Shown piece after piece: positions 8,366 through 19,983 of a stretch of 36,668 bases of DNA. The number at the start of each line of letters is the position of its first letter. Positions within the stretch are counted from its first letter, which is position 1. The position numbers were made by a program, and so were the translations under genes. Under the pieces are notes generated by a model, which ran no database searches, had not been told where the DNA came from, and saw only the letters and a program-made list of their open reading frames with translations. Source of the stretch: Rhizobium sp. AQ_MP (lineage in GTDB: Bacteria > Pseudomonadota > Alphaproteobacteria > Rhizobiales > Rhizobiaceae); the NCBI RefSeq assembly GCF_014237835.1, contig NZ_JACJVI010000026.1, positions 1 to 36,668 of the forward strand, in the 5' to 3' direction.

Positions 8366-8524
8366 ATGCTCGTTCTTCTGATCGCCACCGCCATTGCTGC
8401 ATCGCTTCTCGTTGAACTCGGACTGATGGTGGCACGCGACCTGATCGAAGCGTCGCAATTTCGTCACGAAGATGAACCGCAGATGAACGAGGCGTTCAAG
8501 AGGACTTCAGGCGGTGCTTGGTAA
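8366..8524 (+). CDS. Small membrane protein, 52 aa, unknown function
   Basis: A 52-codon frame, ATG to TAA, with AGGA 7 nt before the start. The product begins with one strongly hydrophobic stretch (residues 1-22, LVLLIATAIAASLLVELGLMV) and ends in a charged, polar tail (residues 24-52). It is therefore probably an inner-membrane protein with a short soluble tail. I recognise no family. The last 17 codons coincide with the second operator-like array, so this stretch may be read both as protein and as a binding site. It is the first of three small hydrophobic proteins in a row between coaD and gyrA. Confidence 0.5.
   Translation: MLVLLIATAIAASLLVELGLMVARDLIEASQFRHEDEPQMNEAFKRTSGGAW
8473..8509 (+). 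promoter_or_regulatory. Operator-like array 2: half-sites every 11 bp
   Basis: TGAAC at 8473 and 8484, TTCA at 8495 and 8506: the same order, orientation and 11-bp step as array 1, 202 bp downstream of it. It lies inside the end of the 52-aa frame and about 100 nt before the next small gene (8608). It also fits GAAC-N7-GAAC (8474-8488). Confidence 0.5.
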
Positions 8525-8607
8525 ACATCTTCCTACACTGTGCGGGAACTATTTTCGCACGCAAGCATTTTACGGCTGCGAATGCCGGCATTCAAAGGAC
8601 TAAAGCA

Positions 8608-8760
8608 ATGCATGACAAGGTTACCCTGATCAACCTCGTATGGATGATGATGATGACTGCCATGGTTGCCACCTCCGCAACCTTTTACATCAAGGACAGC
8701 AGTGACGCTGCTTTCTACGGTCCTCCGATGACCGCTCGCTACCACAGCTTCGGCCATTAA
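8608..8760 (+). CDS. Small membrane protein, 50 aa, unknown function
   Basis: A 50-codon frame with AAAGGA about 8 nt before the ATG. The product has one membrane-spanning stretch (about residues 7-26, including four consecutive methionines) followed by a soluble tail with KDSSDAAFYGPP and a histidine-containing end. I recognise no family. A longer reading from 8518 is possible but has no ribosome binding site. It follows array 2, so it is a candidate target of the same regulator as the first small gene. Confidence 0.5.
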   Translation: MHDKVTLINLVWMMMMTAMVATSATFYIKDSSDAAFYGPPMTARYHSFGH

Positions 8761-8823
8761 TCGGATTTCAAATTCTCGCCGCTAGAAACGCTCGATCACG
8801 CTGAATAAGAGAAAGGAAAGGCC

Positions 8824-8958
8824 ATGTTTCTGACGCTTACGGTTCTTGCCGCTCTGATCAGTGGCATGTTTGTGGCCTCTGTCGTTTCGACGATCACGGC
8901 TCTCAAGCGCGAGAATGACGATTTCCGGGCCATGATGGAGCGCCGCAAGGCCTTCTGA
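8824..8958 (+). CDS. Small membrane protein, 44 aa, unknown function
   Basis: A 44-codon frame preceded by GAAAGGAAAGG 2-12 nt before the ATG, a strong purine-rich ribosome binding site. The product has a hydrophobic N-terminal helix (about residues 2-24) and a highly charged C-terminal helix (KRENDDFRAMMERRK). No known family. It lies 63 nt after the 50-aa gene and before a hairpin at 9043-9074, and may be cotranscribed with it. Confidence 0.5.
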   Translation: MFLTLTVLAALISGMFVASVVSTITALKRENDDFRAMMERRKAF

Positions 8959-9042
8959 GACCGATCCCAAGCGGTCACAGTCGGTGGATCCACACGCCGG
9001 CCCAAACAAGACCGCATCAAACTTGATGCAGACCTCCAGCAA

Positions 9043-9074
9043 AAAGCCCGCTCGGACCAAGTCCCGCGGGCTTT
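9043..9074. terminator. Bidirectional-type terminator hairpin
   Basis: AAAGCCCGC (9043-9051) pairs with GCGGGCTTT (9066-9074), enclosing a second stem GGAC/GTCC. TTTTT follows on the minus strand; on the plus strand only CCGTTTG follows. It can end the small-protein transcript and back up the gyrA terminator. Confidence 0.6.
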
Positions 9075-9097
9075 CCGTTTGTTGATGTCTCCATACG

Positions 9098-9120
9098 AAA
9101 ACCGGCCCTTGCGGGCCGGT
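9098..9120 (-). terminator. gyrA rho-independent terminator
   Basis: On the minus strand, just after the gyrA stop, ACCGGCCC and GGGCCGGT form an 8-bp stem with a 4-nt loop, followed by TTTTCG. Confidence 0.75.
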
Positions 9121-9126
9121 TCACAT

Positions 9127-11928
<2,802 letters not shown>

Positions 11929-12123
11929 ATCAGGTCACGATCTCTGTTCGGAATCACTGGGAATTTTATAGCGGAACCGGCGTGAAAGCGCCAATTTTGC
12001 GGCCGGTTATAAACAGGCTTTTGCGGCGCCGGAAAGGCATTTCCCTCAATATCTTGGGCGCTCCGCTTGCAAGCCTACCATTGCTTCGGCTTTATGGGCG
12101 CCTGCACAGGAGAAAGTTGAACC

Positions 12124-12753
12124 ATGGCGATTACCGAAACGATGATCAGCGCCTTCACCACCCTGCTGGTCACCGTCGATCCGCCGGGACTTGCGCCGCT
12201 CTTCCTCGGCCTCACCCAGGGCATGACCCGCGCGCAGCGTCAGCAAGTGGCCGTGCGCGGCTCGGTCATGGGGTTCGCCATCCTGACGGTGTTTGCGCTG
12301 TTCGGCGCCAGCATTCTCGGTGCCCTCGGCATCTCCATGGGTGCCTTCCGCATCGCCGGCGGCCTGATGCTGTTTGCGATCGCCTTCGAGATGATCTTCG
12401 AAAAGCGCAACGAGCGGAAGGAGAAGACCACGGGCGACGCGATCACCAAGGATCACATCCACAATCTCGCGGTCTTCCCACTGGCAATCCCGCTGATTGC
12501 CGGCCCCGGCGCGATCTCCGCAACCGTGCTGATCTCCGGCACCATGGACGGCTGGGTCGGCAAGGCGCAGCTTGTCGCCGTGATCGCCGTGGTGCTCGGC
12601 CTGGTTTTCGTCTCGCTCTATCTGGCCGAGCGGCTGAACCGTTTCCTCGGCGTCACCGGCCGGGCGCTTTTGACCCGCCTTCTCGGCGTCCTGCTGGCGG
12701 CTCTTTCGGTGCAGTTCGTGGTCGACGGAGTAAAGTCCGCCTTTGCGGGCTGA
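12124..12753 (+). CDS. MarC family (UPF0056) integral membrane protein
   Basis: A 209-residue inner-membrane protein of the MarC/UPF0056 family with about six hydrophobic segments. It shows family features: the N-terminal TLLVTVDPPGLAPLFL, LGISMGAFRIAGGLMLFAIAFEM near residues 60-82, and LAVFPLAIPLIAGPGAISATV near 115-137. The function of this family is not settled; despite the name it has not been firmly tied to antibiotic resistance. AGGAG lies about 11 nt before the ATG. It is divergent from gyrA (about 195 bp between) and convergent with ssb. Confidence 0.9.
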   Translation: MAITETMISAFTTLLVTVDPPGLAPLFLGLTQGMTRAQRQQVAVRGSVMGFAILTVFALFGASILGALGISMGAFRIAGGLMLFAIAFEMIFEKRNERKEKTTGDAITKDHIHNLAVFPLAIPLIAGPGAISATVLISGTMDGWVGKAQLVAVIAVVLGLVFVSLYLAERLNRFLGVTGRALLTRLLGVLLAALSVQFVVDGVKSAFAG

Positions 12754-12815
12754 CGACCTCGCCCCGACGATAAGGCAATTCGGCAATCAGCTAATTCTCA
12801 CATCGGCGCACTGAG

Positions 12816-12832
12816 TTTGCTGAATCAGCAAA
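12816..12832. repeat. Inverted repeat TTTGCTGA-A-TCAGCAAA
   Basis: Perfect 8-bp arms around a single central base, between the convergent ends of marC and ssb. A partial copy (AATCAGCTAAT) lies about 38 bp upstream. The one-base centre is too tight for an RNA hairpin loop, so a protein-binding site is more likely than a terminator. Confidence 0.4.
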
Positions 12833-12834
12833 TG

Positions 12835-12857
12835 AAAATGGGGACCGAAGCCCCCAT
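12835..12857 (-). terminator. ssb rho-independent terminator
   Basis: On the minus strand ATGGGGGC and GTCCCCAT form an 8-bp stem (one G-U pair) closed by a TTCG tetraloop and followed by TTTC, 25 nt after the ssb stop. Confidence 0.65.
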
Positions 12858-12881
12858 CAATCCTTGCCGCTCGGAGAGCTC

Positions 12882-13421
12882 TCAGAACGGGATGTCGTCG
12901 TCGAGATCGCGCGAGAAGCCGCCCGAGGGAGCGCTGCCGCCGCGGCTTGCGCCACCGGAAGAACCGCCGCGCGAAGGGGCCGGCGACCCGTAGCCGCCGT
13001 CATAACCGCCGCCGCCGTAGCTGTCGCCGCCGAAGTCGTTGCCGCCACGCGAGGCGCCGCCGCCATCACCGCGACCGCCGAGCATGGTCAGGTTGCCGTT
13101 GAAGCCCTGGAGGACCACTTCCGTCGAATAGCGGTCCGCGCCGCTCTGGTCCTGCCACTTGCGGGTCTGCAGCTGGCCCTCGACGTAAACCGTCGAGCCC
13201 TTCTTCAGATATTGTTCGGCAACCTTGCACAGGCCTTCATTGAAAATGACGACCGAATGCCATTCGGTCTTTTCCTTGCGCTCGCCGCTGTTCTTGTCGC
13301 GCCAGGTTTCCGAGGTCGCGATGCGCAGGTTGGCGATCGGACGACCGTCCTGGGTCCGGCGGATTTCGGGATCGGCACCGAGATTGCCGATCAGAATGAC
13401 CTTGTTGACGCTACCAGCCAT
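12882..13421 (-). CDS. ssb: Single-stranded DNA-binding protein
   Basis: SSB coats single-stranded DNA in replication, recombination and repair and recruits partners through its C-terminal tip. The 179-residue protein has the OB fold at about 1-110 (NKVILIGNLGADPEIR, ETWRDKNSGERKEKTEWH, LKKGSTVYVEGQLQTRKW), a Gly/Ser-rich linker of about 55 residues, and the conserved acidic tip DDDIPF. A GTG three codons upstream (13430) could start it, but AAGGTGAG 4 nt before the ATG at 13421 favours the latter. It is divergent from uvrA, with an SOS box in the shared region, so LexA control is likely. Confidence 0.95.
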   Translation of the reverse strand: MAGSVNKVILIGNLGADPEIRRTQDGRPIANLRIATSETWRDKNSGERKEKTEWHSVVIFNEGLCKVAEQYLKKGSTVYVEGQLQTRKWQDQSGADRYSTEVVLQGFNGNLTMLGGRGDGGGASRGGNDFGGDSYGGGGYDGGYGSPAPSRGGSSGGASRGGSAPSGGFSRDLDDDIPF

Positions 13422-13546
13422 GACACTCACCTTACTGCCGCGCCGCCGCGGCGTTCAAACTTCAATCAATTTGCACCTTACCCCAATCGCTCGCACGAAT
13501 GGGCGCGGCGACCGGGTAATCCACAGAATGTGGGCCCCTGAAAAAT

Positions 13547-13578
13547 GTTCTTTATTTGTTCTAGTATTTCCCTATGAT
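13547..13578 (+). promoter_or_regulatory. Alphaproteobacterial SOS (LexA) box and uvrA -10
   Basis: GTTC-TTTATTT-GTTC at 13547-13561 is a perfect match to the GTTC-N7-GTTC LexA box of alphaproteobacteria. A -10-like TATGAT (13573-13578) follows, so LexA bound to the box would cover the -35 region of the uvrA promoter. The same box may also control ssb on the other strand. Confidence 0.85.
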
Positions 13579-13649
13579 CCTGTCAACAGAATCGAAATTG
13601 CACTGCGGCGGCCCCTTGTGCCTCGACTCATGGGCTGCGTTGACTACAT

Positions 13650-13673
13650 AAGGACAGTTCTCCCAAGGACAGT
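13650..13673 (+). repeat. Direct repeat AAGGACAGT in uvrA leader
   Basis: AAGGACAGT occurs at 13650-13658 and 13665-13673, 15 bp apart, in the leader just before uvrA. The role is unknown; the repeats are purine-rich and could be alternative ribosome contact sites. Confidence 0.4.
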
Positions 13674-13702
13674 CCCCTTCCCTTTGCCGATCAGAGCCTG
13701 AC

Positions 13703-16624
<2,922 letters not shown>

Positions 16625-16635
16625 TCCGCCGGTCC

Positions 16636-17022
16636 CTACCAGAGGCGTTGCACGCCGAAGGTGTCGAAGACACTGCCTGTGCTGACGATGATCAGGTCTT
16701 CGTGTATGGCCTGGGCGGCCAATAGGCGGTCGAACGGATCCTTGTGTTCTCCAGCCAACCGGCCAGCCTGGAGGGCATGTAGCGTCTGGATGGAGAGAAG
16801 GCCAAAGCGTTCATTGGTGATGAGTTTGATGAAGCCTGCGCAGATGGGCTGTGCTTCCGGCCATTTTCCGAGCCGATGTTTCATCGTCACCTCGAATGCC
16901 GAGACAGCGCTTGCAAGAATTTCGTTATCTGCGTCGGCGATCGCTGCCCTTGCCTTGTGGCTAAGCCGGATATCATCCAACAGCCACCAGACCAAGGTGT
17001 GCGTATCTAGCAGATATCTCAC
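16636..17022 (-). CDS. PIN-domain toxin, VapC-like
   Basis: A 128-residue PIN-domain protein, the toxin half of a type II toxin-antitoxin pair; VapC toxins are Mg-dependent RNases. Acidic residues D6 (LLDTH), E44 (SAFEV) and D95/D98 (KDPFDR) are present. The fourth expected acidic position (usually T-x-D before the last strand) reads S-T-G-S, with glycine at 116, so catalysis may be weakened. The start is GTG at 17022, overlapping the antitoxin stop by 4 nt (GTGA), so translation is coupled. Whether the protein is an active toxin is uncertain. Confidence 0.85.
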   Translation of the reverse strand: MRYLLDTHTLVWWLLDDIRLSHKARAAIADADNEILASAVSAFEVTMKHRLGKWPEAQPICAGFIKLITNERFGLLSIQTLHALQAGRLAGEHKDPFDRLLAAQAIHEDLIIVSTGSVFDTFGVQRLW

Positions 17023-17297
17023 TTTCCGTTATCGCCCGGAAACGAGTATTTGCCTTCCCAAGCGTCGATTTCGCCCTCGGCCATGGGCTCAAGGAAGAGA
17101 TCGGGCGGCAACGTGTCTCTCAGATGGGCCAATGCGCCGGGCTTTCGTGGCAGATTCCTCTTTTCCGTCGAGGCGAGAGGCACCAATTTCGCGATCGGCT
17201 CGTCGCCGCGCGCGATGACAATCTCCTCACCGGCTTCGACGCGGGCGAGAAGTTTGGAGAGTTCCGTCTTGGCCTTGTGGATGGTGACGACTGTCAT
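17019..17297 (-). CDS. Antitoxin, Phd/YefM-type
   Basis: A 92-residue antitoxin of the Phd/YefM type. The N-terminal half is the DNA-binding, dimerising domain (VTIHKAKTELSKLLARVEAGEEIVIARGDEPIAKLVP); the C-terminal half is less ordered and should wrap around the toxin. GGAG lies 6 nt before the ATG. It precedes the toxin gene and overlaps it by 4 nt. Antitoxins of this type normally repress their own operon; an AGCTA-N6-TAGCT repeat upstream is a candidate operator. Confidence 0.88.
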   Translation of the reverse strand: MTVVTIHKAKTELSKLLARVEAGEEIVIARGDEPIAKLVPLASTEKRNLPRKPGALAHLRDTLPPDLFLEPMAEGEIDAWEGKYSFPGDNGK

Positions 17298-17323
17298 CGT
17301 TTGCTCCAGCTTGTTTTCATATC

Positions 17324-17339
17324 AGCTAATCATCTAGCT
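17324..17339. promoter_or_regulatory. Candidate operator of the toxin-antitoxin operon
   Basis: AGCTA-ATCATC-TAGCT, an inverted repeat with 5-bp arms, lies in the 63-bp gap between the divergent antitoxin and DUF72 genes. Autoregulation by the antitoxin is typical for the family; the site itself is inferred. Confidence 0.45.
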
Positions 17340-17360
17340 AACTGCAATGGGAGGCATTTT

Positions 17361-18156
17361 ATGACCAAATTAGGCACTATCCGCACGGGCATCGGCGGTT
17401 GGACTTTCGATCCTTGGGACGACAGCTTCTATCCCTCCGATCTGCCGAAGAAGCGGCAGCTCGAATATGCCAGCCGCCAGATGACGGCAATCGAAGTGAA
17501 CGGGACCTATTATTCCAGCCAGAAGCCGGCGACCTTTGCCAAATGGGCCTCGGAAGTGCCGGATGGTTTCGTGTTTTCATTGAAGGCCAGCCGGTTCTGC
17601 ACCAACCGCAAGATCCTGGCCGAAGCCGGGCCATCGGTCGAGAAGTTCCTGCATCAGGGCATTGAGGAACTGGGACCGCATCTCGGCCCGGTCCTCTGGC
17701 AGTTCATGGGCACCAAGAAGTTCGAGGCTCAGGATTTCGAGGCGTTTCTCGCGCTCCTGCCGAAGACGCTCAACGGCTTGCCACTGCGACACGTCGTCGA
17801 GCCCCGGCACGAGAGCTTTCAGGTCCCGGAATTCATCGAGATGCTCCGCCGTCACGGCCGTCTGCGCCGACCATCAGGACTATCCGATGTTTGCCGATCC
17901 GACTGCAGATTTCGTCTATGCCCGCCTCCAAAGGGGGACGGATGAGACGCCGACCTGCTATCCGCCGAAAGAGCTTGATCACTGGGCGGGGCGGCTGAAA
18001 TCCTACGCGGACGGAGGCGTACCGGAGGACCTGCCGCTGATCGCGAAGGATCAGCGGGCCCAGAAGACGCCGCGCGAGGTGTTTGCCTTCTTCATATCCG
18101 GCGGCAAGGTCAACGCGCCGCGCGGGGCCCGGGAGCTCCAGACACGGATCGGTTGA
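17361..18156 (+). pseudogene. DUF72 family gene interrupted by a frameshift
   Basis: DUF72 proteins are TIM-barrel-like proteins of unknown function. The first part (166 codons from the ATG at 17361, with GGGAGG before it) contains the family start GIGGWTFDPW and AIEVNGTYYSSQKP, and runs to RHESFQVPEFIEMLRRHG. Then the frame changes at about 17859: the next frame continues with VCADHQDYPMFADP and ADFVYARLQR, the expected C-terminal half, to the stop at 18154-18156. The original frame instead ends at 17945 in an unrelated tail. The simplest cause is one extra C or loss of two bases in GGCCGTC. Either the gene is broken or the base call is wrong. Confidence 0.8.
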
Positions 18157-18184
18157 CGCGCGCGGACTGCTGACGGTCATCAAT

Positions 18185-18283
18185 TTGTGACACTGGCGAA
18201 TCTGGACTAGGCTCGGTCGCAGAGTCGCGGGCAAGGCCGGGGCCTGGGCCGGCATGTTTCCCGTTTTGGACGTGCACGTCCAA
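18185..18283 (+). promoter_or_regulatory. Promoter-like region and 18-bp palindrome before the Na/Pi gene
   Basis: TTGTGA (18185-18190) and TAGGCT (18208-18213) are 17 bp apart and could form a weak promoter. The striking element is TTGGACGTG-CACGTCCAA (18266-18283), a perfect 18-bp palindrome ending 25 bp before the start codon. It suits a dimeric repressor. The palindrome is seen directly; the promoter is a guess. Confidence 0.5.
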
Positions 18284-18308
18284 CATTTGAGGGATCGGGG
18301 CGCATTCG

Positions 18309-19970
18309 ATGTCAGGTATTGCCGTTTTCATCCACCTTGCCGGAGCCGTGGCGCTGTTGCTTTGGGCGACGCGCATGGTGCGAACGGGCATCGAGCGGGC
18401 CTATGGCGGCGTTTTGAAGGACAAGCTGCGGCTCGCGGTGGGGCATCGCTTTAGCGCAGCGTTTGCCGGGTTCCTGTTTGCGGTTGCCCTGCAGAGCGCG
18501 ACGGCGGTTGCCCTGATTGTCGCTTCCTTTTCGGCCGCCGGGTACGTGGCGCCGGCGATCGGCGTTGCGACACTGCTCGGGGCAGACTTCGGATCGGCCT
18601 TTGTCGTGCGCATCCTGCGTTATGACCTGTCGCTTCTCGTTCCCGTCCTGCTGCTCGCCGGCACGGTTGCATTTCGGGCATCGGAAGCCCGTGGTTGGCG
18701 GCAGGTCGGCCGGATCCTGTTCGGGCTTGGCCTTCTTCTCCTGTCGCTTCGCCTGATCGGCGAGGCGTCCGAGCCGCTGCGCGAGAGCCGGATCCTGCCC
18801 GTTCTCTTCAACTATCTCGCAGGCGACTGGATCAGCGCCTTTGCGCTGGCTGCGCTGCTTGCCTGGGCCTTCCATTCGAGTGTCGCGGCCGTGCTGCTGG
18901 TCGCCTCACTGGCCGACAAGCATCTTCTGCCCGATGCCTTGATCATCCCGCTGGTCCTCGGCATCAACTTCGGCGCGGCCATCATTGCCGCGCTGCTGAC
19001 GAAGAATGCCGAGCCGAAAGCGCGGATCGTGCCGCTCGGTAATGTGGTCATCCGCGGGTTGATGACGCTGATTGCGCTTGCCGGACAATTCGTCCTGTCG
19101 CTTAGCCCCACTGTCTTTTCAAGTCATCCGGGCGATGCGGTGGTCCTGGTGCATCTGGCGATGAACGGCGCCGTGCTGGTGCTCGGCCTGCCTTTTGCCG
19201 GCCTCGTGGCCGGTCTTCTGGACCGTGTGCTGGCGCGCAGCGAGGAGCGCCCCGCCAATGACGACCGGCTATCGGCGCTCAACGTGATGGATCTTGGCAA
19301 TCCGCAGCAGGCCATCTCCAATGCGACGCGCGAGGTTCTGGCCGTCTGCGACAAGACCGAGGTGATGCTCAACGCAATCTTCGATCTTTTCGAGCGCTGG
19401 GACCCGAAGAAGAACCAGCGGATCGAGGCGCTCGACGACCAGATCGACACGATCCATCGCGACATCAAGTTTTACCTGGCGCGCATTTCGGAGACCGCCC
19501 TCGACCAGACCTCGGCTGCGCAATGCCAGAACCTGCTCGGCGCGACGATCAAGATCGAGCAGGCGGCGGATATCATCTCACAGAACATGCTGACACGGGC
19601 GCGCAAGAAGAAGGAACGCAATGTCGCCTTCTCGGCGGAAGGCTGGGCCGAGCTTTGCGCCATGCATAACGAGGTGGTGCAGAACGCCCATCTTGCCTTC
19701 AACCTGCTCGTGACGCGCGATCTCGAACATGCCCGGCAGCTTGTCGCGCGCAAGGAGGCGATCCGCAACCTGGTCAAGACCAGCGAGGAGAGCCATCTGC
19801 AGCGTCTGCGCCAGGGCAATGCGGCAAGCTTCGAATCGAGCTCGCTGCATATCGACACGATGCGGGATCTGAAGGAGATCAACTCGTTGTTCGTCTCGAT
19901 CGCCTATCCGCTTTTGGAAGGTGAAGGCCTGCTGCGTCGCAGCCGTCTCGTGCAGCCAGCGGAAGTCTAG
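18309..19970 (+). CDS. Na/Pi-cotransporter family protein with PhoU-like domain
   Basis: Integral membrane protein of the NptA/YjbB type (Na+/phosphate cotransporter, PF02690), 553 residues. About eight hydrophobic segments fill residues 1-310. They include the two inverted-repeat signature segments: QSATAVALIVASF (about 62-74) and FHSSVAAVLLVASL (about 188-201). Residues about 330-540 form a soluble helical PhoU-like domain. The protein probably exports or imports phosphate; direction and coupling ion cannot be told. The start codon has only a weak ribosome binding site. It is convergent with nnr (13 bp between ends). Confidence 0.9.
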   Translation: MSGIAVFIHLAGAVALLLWATRMVRTGIERAYGGVLKDKLRLAVGHRFSAAFAGFLFAVALQSATAVALIVASFSAAGYVAPAIGVATLLGADFGSAFVVRILRYDLSLLVPVLLLAGTVAFRASEARGWRQVGRILFGLGLLLLSLRLIGEASEPLRESRILPVLFNYLAGDWISAFALAALLAWAFHSSVAAVLLVASLADKHLLPDALIIPLVLGINFGAAIIAALLTKNAEPKARIVPLGNVVIRGLMTLIALAGQFVLSLSPTVFSSHPGDAVVLVHLAMNGAVLVLGLPFAGLVAGLLDRVLARSEERPANDDRLSALNVMDLGNPQQAISNATREVLAVCDKTEVMLNAIFDLFERWDPKKNQRIEALDDQIDTIHRDIKFYLARISETALDQTSAAQCQNLLGATIKIEQAADIISQNMLTRARKKKERNVAFSAEGWAELCAMHNEVVQNAHLAFNLLVTRDLEHARQLVARKEAIRNLVKTSEESHLQRLRQGNAASFESSSLHIDTMRDLKEINSLFVSIAYPLLEGEGLLRRSRLVQPAEV

Positions 19971-19983
19971 GCAATGCCTGCCG

